Part shown: positions 1-5,069 of the stretch, in pieces
Layout of the letters: every line of letters starts with the position of its first letter
How positions within the stretch are numbered: position 1 is the first letter of the stretch
NCBI GenBank assembly: GCA_937879875.1
Contig: CALFMN010000132.1
Span: 1 to 6,428 of the forward strand
Direction: 5' to 3'
DNA from: an uncultured Chloroflexota bacterium
Lineage (GTDB): Bacteria; Chloroflexota; Dehalococcoidia; CAUJGQ01
Length of the DNA: 6,428 nucleotides
Program-made: the position numbers and the translations under genes
Notes under the pieces: generated by a model
The model's database searches: none
Seen by the model: the letters and a program-made list of their open reading frames with translations, nothing else
Told to the model about the DNA's origin: nothing

Positions 1-156
1 ACGTCAAGCGCCGTCACGCCGCGCTTGGTGAGAAACGGTCACTGTAATACTAGAACGACTCGGACAGATCGGCCGTGCGGCTCACTCTACGTGATCAGGG
101 CAATGGGCGGAACCCACCACCCGTCAAGAAGCGTCGTCTGCTCACACGCGCGAACG

Positions 157-186
157 TTGACGCGCCGGGCCAGCCCATGCGATCAT
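157..186 (+). promoter_or_regulatory. Weak candidate promoter for the small basic protein
   Basis: TTGACG (157-162) is followed after 18 bases by GATCAT (181-186). The -35 is good and the -10 poor. The predicted transcription start falls on or next to the A of the ATG at 193, and no Shine-Dalgarno is visible before that ATG, so a leaderless transcript would fit. The match is weak enough to be chance. Confidence 0.28.
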
Positions 187-192
187 CGGTTT

Positions 193-642
193 ATGCAAGA
201 CCGCTCAAGCAAGAAACGCCCTCGTGACTTAAACCAGCTAGCGGCCAGTCTTGTCACTGCCGCTACCGCCGATGAGTCGGCAGACTTAGCAAAGCCGGTG
301 AAGAATCCCCATGCCGCTGCACTCGGACGGCTGGGCGGTAAGAGGGGTGGGTCAGCACGGGCAGCGAAATTGACTGCGGAACAGCGGCGGGAGATCGCCA
401 AGCGTGCCGCAGCGAAACGCTGGGCCGCGCATGATACACTGACAAAAGAAGAGAGCCCCGAAGCGGAGCCCTCTTCTACGCGGCAACAACCGCAACGGGT
501 AGGTTCGATCGCCCCGTTGCAATGTCGGCCTCCGGGCGGCGGGGTTCCCTGTCCCCCTCCTACAGCGGACCTCCGGGTTTCCCGCCGCCCTATCTCCTCA
601 TCAAGCCTCTCGGCTGGAGTCGGCCCATTCAAGGCGATCTAA
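193..642 (+). CDS. Small basic conserved-type hypothetical protein (GGKRGG / EQRREIAKRAA.RW core)
   Basis: Predicted product is 149 aa. Residues about 1-78 look genuine: an N-terminus of the 'KKRPRDLNQLA' type, an acidic spacer, then KNPHAAALGRLGGKRGGSAR, AKLTAEQRREIAKRAA and KRW. This lysine/arginine/alanine-rich pattern recalls small bacterial proteins often labelled histone H1-like or left hypothetical. Nucleic-acid binding is plausible from charge but not shown. The ATG at 193 is preferred because the reading upstream (from TTG 25) looks non-coding and the recognisable family-like start is RPRDLNQLA. No SD is present. The C-terminal half (about 79-149) is proline/serine-rich, lies over three inverted repeats and overlaps the convergent neighbour by 42 bases, so it may be non-conserved readthrough past an ancestral stop. 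The core is likely a real gene; its function is unknown. Confidence 0.6.
   Translation: MQDRSSKKRPRDLNQLAASLVTAATADESADLAKPVKNPHAAALGRLGGKRGGSARAAKLTAEQRREIAKRAAAKRWAAHDTLTKEESPEAEPSSTRQQPQRVGSIAPLQCRPPGGGVPCPPPTADLRVSRRPISSSSLSAGVGPFKAI
447..477 (-). terminator. Imperfect hairpin, likely terminator for the minus-strand hypothetical gene
   Basis: The stem pairs AGAAGAG (447-453) with CTCTTCT (471-477), continues through GC and CCG pairs with two internal mismatches, and closes on an AAG loop. Read on the minus strand, the stem is followed by TTT (complement of 444-446), giving a short U-tract TCTTTTG. That suits rho-independent termination of the minus gene ending at 601, although it lies about 120 bases beyond that stop and inside the plus-strand reading frame of the small basic protein. 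Confidence 0.45.
492..520. repeat. Inverted repeat, 8-bp perfect stem
   Basis: GCAACGGG (492-499) and CCCGTTGC (513-520) are perfect inverted copies separated by 13 bases. This is the second of three consecutive hairpins between the convergent genes. It may help mRNA 3'-end formation; no run of T follows on either strand. Confidence 0.5.
534..590. repeat. Inverted repeat, 10-bp perfect stem with long loop
   Basis: GGGCGGCGGG (534-543) and CCCGCCGCCC (581-590) are exact inverted copies with a 37-base loop. The stem sits just past the stop of the minus-strand gene at 601. It is the third stacked hairpin in a 144-base stretch. Role unknown; it could be transcript 3' structure or the remnant of a small palindromic element. 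Confidence 0.5.
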
Positions 643-1404
643 CCCAATAGGGGCCACCCGCTGGATCACGCTAGGCTGTGGCTCGTCTTCCGGTTCCTCG
701 ACATCCTCGGCCGTGATCTCTAGCAGTTTGATCAGCTTGGTGAAGTCGCGCCGCGACATTGGTCCACCGCTCAGGGCAATGTGAGCGGTCTTCCCGCCGG
801 TCAGAATGAAGCGAAGCACAGTCCCGGCCGGCTGGCCACCGCTCTCGCTGTCCCGTCCCTTCGGCCGGTCTGTCCCGTCATTGCTGCTGGCAAACATGCT
901 GTCCCCCTCGTCCGGAGAGTCGCCTGAACTCTCAGCGCCGAGTTTAGCATGCCGAAGGGATGCGCGATAATTGGTGATCAGGCGGGACGCGCCCTCTGGT
1001 GAAAACCGCCGATCCCGTTCCAGGTGGTAACGGATCGTGTCGTCGTCGGCCTCACGTTTCGTCCGGTACAACTCGTCAAAGAGTGCCGGAGATAGCGCGG
1101 CAGCCTGAAGCGCGGTCAGATGCTCAGTAGTGTGGGGCGGGCTCATGGCGATGGTGAGCCCACGCTCGGTGAGCCGAATGTTGCCTTCCTTGTCTACTTC
1201 GGCCATGCCGTATTGCTTCATCGCCGCAAAACGCGATTTTACCGGCCCGCTAACCGTGTTGAAGCCAACAATTTTTGCAGCGACTTTCAGCGGAACATTC
1301 GTGCGCCGGTGCTTCTCGTAGAAGAGTTTGGCGTACTCCACCGCCTGCTGAAGATCGATGCCGGGATAATTCGGACTGCGCTCCCTTACCGATGCTGTAA
1401 CCAT
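601..1404 (-). CDS. Conserved-type hypothetical protein with possible winged-helix N-terminus
   Basis: 267 aa, not assigned to a named family. Residues about 13-90 (YPGIDLQQAVEYAKLFYEKH..., VPLKVAAKIVGFNTVSGPVK..., AMKQYGMAEVD..GNIRLTERG) read like a helix-helix-wing fold: 'vSGPv..r..AmKqYGl' followed by 'iRLTerG' is typical of wHTH-like domains. Residues about 94-155 are helical (LSPALFDELYRTK, DDTIRYHLERDRRFSPEGASRLITNYRASL). Residues 156-193 form a polar low-complexity linker. Residues about 194-236 are a short beta/alpha unit (TVLRFILTGGKTAHIALSGGPMSRRDFTKLIKLLEI). A GTG at 1410 is rejected as the start: GGAGG at 1415-1411 abuts it but lies an ideal 6 bases before the ATG at 1404. No signal peptide or membrane segment is seen. 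DNA binding is an inference. Base composition is lower in GC than the right half of the window, suggesting acquired DNA. Confidence 0.75.
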   Translation of the reverse strand: MVTASVRERSPNYPGIDLQQAVEYAKLFYEKHRRTNVPLKVAAKIVGFNTVSGPVKSRFAAMKQYGMAEVDKEGNIRLTERGLTIAMSPPHTTEHLTALQAAALSPALFDELYRTKREADDDTIRYHLERDRRFSPEGASRLITNYRASLRHAKLGAESSGDSPDEGDSMFASSNDGTDRPKGRDSESGGQPAGTVLRFILTGGKTAHIALSGGPMSRRDFTKLIKLLEITAEDVEEPEDEPQPSVIQRVAPIGLDRLEWADSSREA

Positions 1405-1410
1405 ACCCAC

Positions 1411-1415
1411 CCTCC
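1411..1415 (-). promoter_or_regulatory. Shine-Dalgarno deciding the start at 1404
   Basis: CCTCC on the plus strand gives GGAGG on the minus strand, within AGGGAGG, six bases before the ATG at 1404 and zero bases before the alternative GTG at 1410. The spacing selects the ATG. Confidence 0.75.
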
Positions 1416-1427
1416 CTATGCTGGCAT

Positions 1428-1455
1428 CGTATAGGCCAACGAATCACGGAGTCAA
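1428..1455 (-). promoter_or_regulatory. Sigma70-type promoter for the minus-strand hypothetical gene
   Basis: On the minus strand TTGACT (1455-1450) is followed after 16 bases by TATACG (1433-1428). The predicted start is near 1421, giving a leader of roughly 16-18 bases that includes the SD at 1415-1411. Good -35, fair -10, sensible geometry. Confidence 0.55.
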
Positions 1456-1479
1456 GCGTTTGCGTCAGAATTGATCACG

Positions 1480-1495
1480 GGAGAACATGATCTCC
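1480..1495. promoter_or_regulatory. 16-bp near-perfect palindrome, candidate operator
   Basis: GGAGAACATGATCTCC is palindromic except for one central mismatched pair. It lies between two divergent promoters, 25 bases upstream of the -35 of the minus gene (1450-1455) and 35 bases before the inferred left end of the IS. It could be an operator for the minus gene, perhaps bound by its own wHTH product; this is inference only. Confidence 0.3.
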
Positions 1496-1539
1496 GCCAG
1501 CTACCAGCATAACAAGGCCCGTGATTTCCGGCTAATTAC

Positions 1540-1568
1540 TTGACAATGCCTGTCAGCTCAAGCATAAT
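1540..1568 (+). promoter_or_regulatory. Near-consensus promoter in the IS left end
   Basis: TTGACA (1540-1545), a 17-base spacer and CATAAT (1563-1568): a perfect -35 and a 5/6 -10 at optimal spacing. The -35 lies inside the inferred terminal repeat of the IS. Transcription should begin around 1575-1576, i.e. at the ATG of the transposase, implying a leaderless mRNA. Confidence 0.7.
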
Positions 1569-1575
1569 GGTCAAT

Positions 1576-2412
1576 ATGAACAGACTGACGACCGCTCACC
1601 GCGCCCGCATCGTCGCCGCTCTTGTCGAGGGCGACAGCCGCCGTGCGACCGCCCGCGTGTGCGACGTGTCGAAGAACACGGTGATGAAGCTGCTGGTCGA
1701 TCTCGGTGAGGCGTGCGTCGCCTATCAGGACGCCACGCTGCGCAACCTGCCATGCCGCCGCATCCAGTGCGATGAAATCTGGGCGTTCTGCCACGCGAAG
1801 GCCAAGAACGTCGCGCCGGAACATGAGGGCGTGTTCGGCTACGGCGACGTGTGGACATGGACGGCGATCGATGCTGATACCAAACTGGTACCGTCATGGT
1901 TGGTGGGGCTGCGCAATGGCGCGTGCGCCGTCGCCTTCATTGAGGATCTGGCGAGCCGGCTCTCGCATCGGGTGCAGCTCAGTACCGACGGCCACAGGCC
2001 GTATCTGGAAGCCGTCGAAGGCGCGTTCGGCAGCGCGATCGACTACGCACAGGTGATCAAGCTGTACGAGCCTGAGCCGGGCGCAGAGACGCGCTACAGC
2101 CCGGCGCAGTGCATCGGCATTGAGAAGCGCGTGATTCAGGGCCAGCCCGACGAAGCGCATATCTCGACCAGCTACGTCGAGCGCCAGAACCTCACCATGC
2201 GCATGTCGATGCGGCGCTTCACCCGGTTGACGAACGCCTTCAGCAAGAAGGTGGAGAACCTTGAGGCCGCCGTCGCGCTGCACTACATGTGGTACAACTT
2301 CGGGCGCAAGCACCAATCGCTTCAGGGCCGCACCCCGGCGATGGCCGCGGGCGTGGCGTCCCGCGTCTGGACGGTCGAGGAAATCGCCGCGTTGCTTGAT
2401 AAACCAAAGTGA
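1576..2412 (+). CDS. IS1-family transposase
   Basis: 278 aa, catalysing IS transposition by the DDE chemistry of the IS1 family. Residues about 5-45 form a helix-turn-helix (AHRARIVAAL..., ATARVCDVSKNTVMKLLVDLG) that would bind the IS ends. The catalytic core follows: D66 in CDEIW, D138 in STDGH and E202 in SYVERQNLTMRM. The IS1-like tail RFTRLTNAFSKKVENL and the WYNFGRKHQSL block complete the domain. All three acidic residues are present and there is no frameshift, so the gene looks intact. Unlike classic IS1 (insA/insB joined by frameshifting) it is a single frame, as in the ISMhu11-like branch. Upstream starts (TTG 1540, ATG 1546, ATG 1567) overlap the promoter elements; ATG 1576 lies seven bases past the -10 and has no SD, so leaderless translation is likely. 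Confidence 0.92.
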   Translation: MNRLTTAHRARIVAALVEGDSRRATARVCDVSKNTVMKLLVDLGEACVAYQDATLRNLPCRRIQCDEIWAFCHAKAKNVAPEHEGVFGYGDVWTWTAIDADTKLVPSWLVGLRNGACAVAFIEDLASRLSHRVQLSTDGHRPYLEAVEGAFGSAIDYAQVIKLYEPEPGAETRYSPAQCIGIEKRVIQGQPDEAHISTSYVERQNLTMRMSMRRFTRLTNAFSKKVENLEAAVALHYMWYNFGRKHQSLQGRTPAMAAGVASRVWTVEEIAALLDKPK

Positions 2413-2431
2413 CCCACTACCCGGCGCAGGC

Positions 2432-2785
2432 TCAGGCGGGCTGCCGGCCCTCCAGCAGGGCGATCGCCTCGGCGAAATCCTCGGCGGCCGCGTCCAGCTC
2501 CGTACGCGGCACCTCGGCGGGCAACGCCGCGCGGTAGGCATCCAGACGATCGCAGGCGGCGCGGATCGCGGCGAGCAGCGCCGCGGAGTCACCGGTCTGC
2601 GCATCGGGCACGCAGATGGCGGCCTCGCTCAGCGCCTCGCGCAGCGGCGCGGTCGAAACGGCCAGCGCGGCCGGCGTGGCGCCAAGCACGAAGTGCCGGT
2701 AGCGGCCCCAGGCGTGGTTGCCCGCATCGAACGCGGCGATGGCGTCTGCCAGCAGCTCGACTGAGAGACGGGGCTGTTCGCTCAT
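2432..2785 (-). CDS. Hypothetical alpha-helical protein, 117 aa
   Basis: I do not recognise this protein. Starting MSEQPRLSVELLADAIAAFDAGNHAWGR, it is alanine-rich, acidic and predicted almost wholly helical, with no signal peptide, membrane span or cysteine cluster. Its codon use is strongly GC-ending like the genes to its right, which supports coding. ATG 2785 is chosen because the frame upstream (to 2896) overlaps the KTSC gene and reads as arginine-rich shadow. No SD is present; TACAAT lies six bases before the ATG. It follows the KTSC gene on the same strand after a 40-base gap, and its stop lies 19 bases from the transposase stop, so the IS borders but does not truncate it. Confidence 0.65.
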   Translation of the reverse strand: MSEQPRLSVELLADAIAAFDAGNHAWGRYRHFVLGATPAALAVSTAPLREALSEAAICVPDAQTGDSAALLAAIRAACDRLDAYRAALPAEVPRTELDAAAEDFAEAIALLEGRQPA

Positions 2786-2791
2786 GTCCGC

Positions 2792-2797
2792 ATTGTA
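2792..2797 (-). promoter_or_regulatory. Candidate -10 box (TACAAT) for the 117-aa gene
   Basis: On the minus strand TACAAT occupies 2797-2792 and the ATG begins at 2785, so a start site seven bases downstream would be the A of the ATG. No recognisable -35 lies at the right distance. Together with the missing SD this suggests a leaderless transcript. Confidence 0.35.
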
Positions 2798-2825
2798 CCG
2801 GCGTCGGAGGGCGCCGGAGCCGCGC

Positions 2826-3065
2826 TCAGCGCTCCTGCAAGCTGCAGCTACGCCCGGCCACCTGGCAGTAGGTGAAGTCGCTCTTGATGCGCTCATTGAA
2901 GTAGGCGCCGTGCGAGGGCGCCTTCAGCAAGCCGTGATACACCTGCCGCGGCACGCGCAGATAGCGGTAGATGCGGCCGTTCTTGAACTCGACCTCGAGC
3001 ACGCCGCCGTCCGGCTGGTAGCTGACGGACTTGAGACTTTCCGGGGAGACCTGCTTCCTTCGCAT
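2826..3065 (-). CDS. KTSC-domain protein
   Basis: 79 aa, essentially one KTSC domain (the domain also found at the C-terminus of some lysyl-tRNA synthetases; function unproven, RNA binding has been suggested). Visible signature: V6-S7 and SVSYQP near the start, then LEVEFKNGRIYRYLRVP containing the central Y-x-Y (Y33, Y35), VYHGLLKAPSHGAYFNERI and KSDFTY. The length matches stand-alone family members. Residues 66-79 add a short cysteine-containing tail (C67, C74). The ATG at 3065 has a GGAG about nine bases upstream. It is followed by the 117-aa gene on the same strand. The NrfD fusion lies 175 bases upstream, with operator-like repeats in between, so separate control is possible. Confidence 0.85.
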   Translation of the reverse strand: MRRKQVSPESLKSVSYQPDGGVLEVEFKNGRIYRYLRVPRQVYHGLLKAPSHGAYFNERIKSDFTYCQVAGRSCSLQER

Positions 3066-3121
3066 AACCGCTTGCTCCGCGCGGCCGCCGCATGCCGGCG
3101 CCGCTCGCTCGTATTGCGCCC

Positions 3122-3164
3122 TGCCGATGCTTTGCCGATGTTTCTACGATCTATTTTCGGCAAA
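3122..3164. promoter_or_regulatory. Repeated TGCCGATG boxes and inverted TCGGCAAA, candidate operator
   Basis: TGCCGATG occurs at 3122-3129 and again at 3133-3140, starts 11 bases apart (about one helical turn). TTTGCCGA (3131-3138) also has an exact inverted partner TCGGCAAA (3157-3164) across an 18-base AT-richer spacer. The group sits 57-99 bases before the KTSC start and 77 or more bases past the NrfD-fusion stop, so it could be an operator for the KTSC gene or a weak 3' hairpin of the upstream transcript. Confidence 0.35.
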
Positions 3165-3240
3165 CACGGCCGTTGTTGCATACGTCGCCGGCAGCACACG
3201 GGCAGTAATTCGCGCGGGCGACGCCGCGGCGCCGGGAGGC

Positions 3241-4815
3241 TCAGCTCAGCGGCACCACCTGGCCGGCTTCCACCCATGCGTACTCGAACGCCGCCAGACC
3301 GCCGAGCGCGACGATCGCCCCCGCGACCAGTATCGCGACCGGGGCGCCGGCCGCCACGAACAGCAGCGCCGTCAGCAGCGGCAGCACGGCGCCGCAGAGC
3401 ATCGCCCCGAGCCAGAACCAGGCGCGAAAGCGGCCCCAGGCCAGCTCGTGCGCGGCGCGGGCGGCATCGGCGGTGGCGTGGCGGCTGACGACCTCCGTCA
3501 GTGCGAGCAGGCCGGTTGCCAGCGTGCCCACGGCCAGCGCCCGCGCAAGCGGCAGCAGCACGCCGCGGCCTTCGCCGCCCACCACGGCGGCGATGAGCAG
3601 CAGCGCCGAGCCGCCTGCCACCGCCGCAGCGATCAGGTGCGGCAGGAAGAGCGTGCTCTGCCAGAGGTCGCGGCCCTCCGCCTGCCCGAAGAGGAAGCCC
3701 GTGTAGCCGGCAGCAGCAACCGCGCTCAGCCCGCTCAGCCACCAGAATACGGGCAGCGCGGCGCCGGCGCCGGCCAGATTCAGCAGCAGCCAGAGCGACG
3801 CGGCGCCGCCGAAGGCGATCAGACACCAGGCGCCGCGCACCAGCCACGAGCGCGGATTGGGCTTGAGCAGGATGTAGAGGAAGCGCTCGGGCCGCTTCAG
3901 ATCCCAGACCAGCAGCGCGCTCGTGAGCGCGGTGAAGACGACGGCCAGCCCCGGCGCCGCGCCGTCCAGCAGCCAGGAGCGCGGCAGCAGCCCGAAGGCC
4001 AGCAGAAACGCCGCCACCAGCGCCGCCCCCGCGCCCACGCCCTTCGTCCAGAGATACGCCGCGACCTTCCAGCCCCACGGCTTCGCGTGCGTCACGTCGT
4101 AGACCTTGCGGCCGACGGCCCCCTCCCTTGATCCCTCCCCCAAGGCGTTGGGGGAGGGTCCGAGTGGAATCGAGGGGTTGGGCATGGGTTGGATGGGAAT
4201 CGGGGCGCCGGGCGGGCGCTCGGACCAGAGATAGGCGCCGTCGTCGCGCAGGGCGCCGGGCTGCAGGGCGATCTCGTCGACGCCGACGTAGAACAGCTTG
4301 GGCCGCGTGCCCTGCTCCGGCTTGCGCACGGCGACCTTCTGCCGGCCGACGATCTGCGCGATGCGGCTCTCCGGGTCGTCCAGATCGCCGGGGATGATCG
4401 CGTTCACCGGGCAAACGACCACGCAGGCGGGTTCCAGTCCGCGTTCGGTGCGGTGGGCGCAGTAGTTGCACTTGGCCGCCGTGTGCGTGTTCGGGTCGAG
4501 GTAGATCGCGTCGTAGGGGCAGGCCTGCATGCAGGCCTTGCAGCCGATGCAGCGGCTGTTGTCGAAGTCGACGATGCCATCGGCTCGGCGGTACAGTGCC
4601 CGCGTGGGGCAGATCGTGGTGCAGGGCGCGTTGTCGCACTGATTGCAGCGCAGCACGGCGAAGTGGCGCGACGTGTCGGGAAAGCGGCCGCGCTCGACGT
4701 ACTGCACCCAGGTGCGAAACACGCCGACGGGGACATTGTGTTCGGCCTTGCAGGCCACCGTGCAGGCGTGGCAGCCGATGCAGCGGGTCTGGTCGATCAC
4801 GAAGCCGTAGCGCAC
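3241..4815 (-). CDS. Fused four-cluster Fe-S / NrfD-type membrane subunit of an oxidoreductase
   Basis: 524 aa combining an electron-transfer subunit (PsrB/DmsB/NrfC type) with a quinone-interacting membrane subunit (PsrC/NrfD type). Residues 1-150 carry sixteen cysteines for four [4Fe-4S] clusters: C12/15/18/22, C57/60/65/69, C89/92/95/99 and C116/119/131/135. A linker (about 165-250) follows, then about eight hydrophobic helices (roughly 258-277, 286-305, 328-347, 354-377, 390-413, 421-443, 464-487, 491-513), with the NrfD signature WDLKRPERFLYILLKPNPRSW after helix 2. There is no Tat or Sec signal, so the Fe-S domain should face the cytoplasm. GTG 4815 is chosen because GGAGG lies six bases upstream and the ferredoxin fold begins at once (RYGFVIDQTRCIGC); an open frame to 4929 is untranslated. 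Linker residues about 212-236 are encoded by a palindromic repeat. No molybdopterin catalytic subunit is adjacent, so its partner is unknown. Confidence 0.9.
   Translation of the reverse strand: MRYGFVIDQTRCIGCHACTVACKAEHNVPVGVFRTWVQYVERGRFPDTSRHFAVLRCNQCDNAPCTTICPTRALYRRADGIVDFDNSRCIGCKACMQACPYDAIYLDPNTHTAAKCNYCAHRTERGLEPACVVVCPVNAIIPGDLDDPESRIAQIVGRQKVAVRKPEQGTRPKLFYVGVDEIALQPGALRDDGAYLWSERPPGAPIPIQPMPNPSIPLGPSPNALGEGSREGAVGRKVYDVTHAKPWGWKVAAYLWTKGVGAGAALVAAFLLAFGLLPRSWLLDGAAPGLAVVFTALTSALLVWDLKRPERFLYILLKPNPRSWLVRGAWCLIAFGGAASLWLLLNLAGAGAALPVFWWLSGLSAVAAAGYTGFLFGQAEGRDLWQSTLFLPHLIAAAVAGGSALLLIAAVVGGEGRGVLLPLARALAVGTLATGLLALTEVVSRHATADAARAAHELAWGRFRAWFWLGAMLCGAVLPLLTALLFVAAGAPVAILVAGAIVALGGLAAFEYAWVEAGQVVPLS
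4110..4158 (+). repeat. C-rich palindromic repeat, copy inside the Fe-S/NrfD gene
   Basis: GGCCGACGGCC (4110-4120) is followed by a perfect hairpin: CCCTCCCCCAA (4133-4143), loop GGCG, TTGGGGGAGGG (4148-4158). The same 11-mer next to a C-rich palindrome recurs at 5694-5741 (opposite orientation), and a close variant at 4924-4978. Here the element is translated in frame without a stop, giving the GPSPNALGEGSREGAVG part of the linker. Confidence 0.65.
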
Positions 4816-4821
4816 GGTGCG

Positions 4822-4826
4822 CCTCC
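4822..4826 (-). promoter_or_regulatory. Shine-Dalgarno fixing the GTG start at 4815
   Basis: CCTCC on plus is GGAGG on minus, six bases before GTG 4815. It decides against the longer open frame beginning at 4929. Confidence 0.75.
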
Positions 4827-4842
4827 GTGGCGGGTGCCCTTG

Positions 4843-4848
4843 AGCATA
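4843..4848 (-). promoter_or_regulatory. Weak -10 candidate for the Fe-S/NrfD gene
   Basis: TATGCT on the minus strand (4848-4843) would start transcription near 4836 and give a leader of about 20 bases holding the SD. There is no acceptable -35 at 16-18 bases upstream, so this is tentative. Confidence 0.25.
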
Positions 4849-4923
4849 CGCGATGGCGCGCGGAAGCGATAGATTTGCATAGATTCTCGTCGGGGTCTTT
4901 TGATTCCCGGATGCGCGCGGCGC

Positions 4924-4978
4924 GGCCATCGGCCCTCATCCTCTCGTCTCTCCTTCCCCCAATCCTGGAGGGAAGGAG
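4924..4978 (+). repeat. C-rich palindromic repeat, intergenic copy
   Basis: GGCCATCGGCC (4924-4934), then CCTCATCC, then a hairpin with stem CTCCTTCCC (4950-4958) and GGGAAGGAG (4970-4978) around an 11-base loop containing CAATCCTGG. The order 11-mer box, C-rich run, palindrome with CAATCCTGG, then CGATCG (4980-4985) is the inverse of the copy at 5689-5741. Confidence 0.6.
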
Positions 4979-5048
4979 ACGATCGGGCGTAGTGCGCTCC
5001 GCAGCCGGAACGGTTAACCGGACGCTGCTCCGCTACATTGATGCCTAT

Positions 5049-5069
5049 GGGGCGCATGGCATGCGCCCC
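5049..5069. repeat. Perfect 9-bp hairpin inside the IR-bounded element
   Basis: GGGGCGCAT (5049-5057), loop GGC, ATGCGCCCC (5061-5069). It is followed by TACAAT. Palindromes of the form TAGGGGCG...CGCCCCTA are familiar as intergenic repeats in GC-rich bacteria; here it is one unit among others. No T-run follows, so it is not an obvious terminator. Confidence 0.5.

Larger units (their letters stand above)
1530..2422 (+). mobile_element. IS1-family insertion sequence (single-ORF type), ends approximate
   Basis: The element is defined by a full-length IS1-family DDE transposase with tight flanks. The left end is placed at GGCTAATTACTTGACA (1530 on) and the right end at the complement of TGACCCACTACCC (2410-2422). 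Read inward the ends begin GGCTA.T and GGGTA.T, but beyond that they match poorly, so the terminal inverted repeat is weak and the boundaries are tentative. No 8-9 bp target duplication is visible (left flank GTGATTTCC, right flank GGCGCAGG). DNA to the left is less GC-rich than DNA to the right, consistent with the IS sitting at a rearrangement junction or with one end being lost. Confidence 0.5.

Noticed and set aside
3..47. Open frame from the window edge ending TAA at 45-47 (VKRRHAALGEKRSL), possible 3' end of an upstream gene
   Set aside because: Only 14 codons, no recognisable motif and no upstream context to test it.
1405..1410. GTG start at 1410 for the minus-strand hypothetical gene
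   Set aside because: The GGAGG SD directly abuts it; ATG 1404 has the correct six-base spacing.
1540..1575. N-terminal extension of the transposase from TTG 1540, ATG 1546 or ATG 1567
   Set aside because: These codons lie within the -35, spacer and -10 of a strong promoter, and the HTH domain begins just after 1576.
4816..4929. Upstream extension of the Fe-S/NrfD protein to 4929
   Set aside because: It would place the strong SD inside the coding region, the added sequence resembles no targeting signal, and family members begin at the ferredoxin fold.
2924..4939. 671-codon minus-strand open frame
   Set aside because: Arginine/alanine-rich shadow of the Fe-S/NrfD gene in another frame, a common effect of GC-rich coding sequence.
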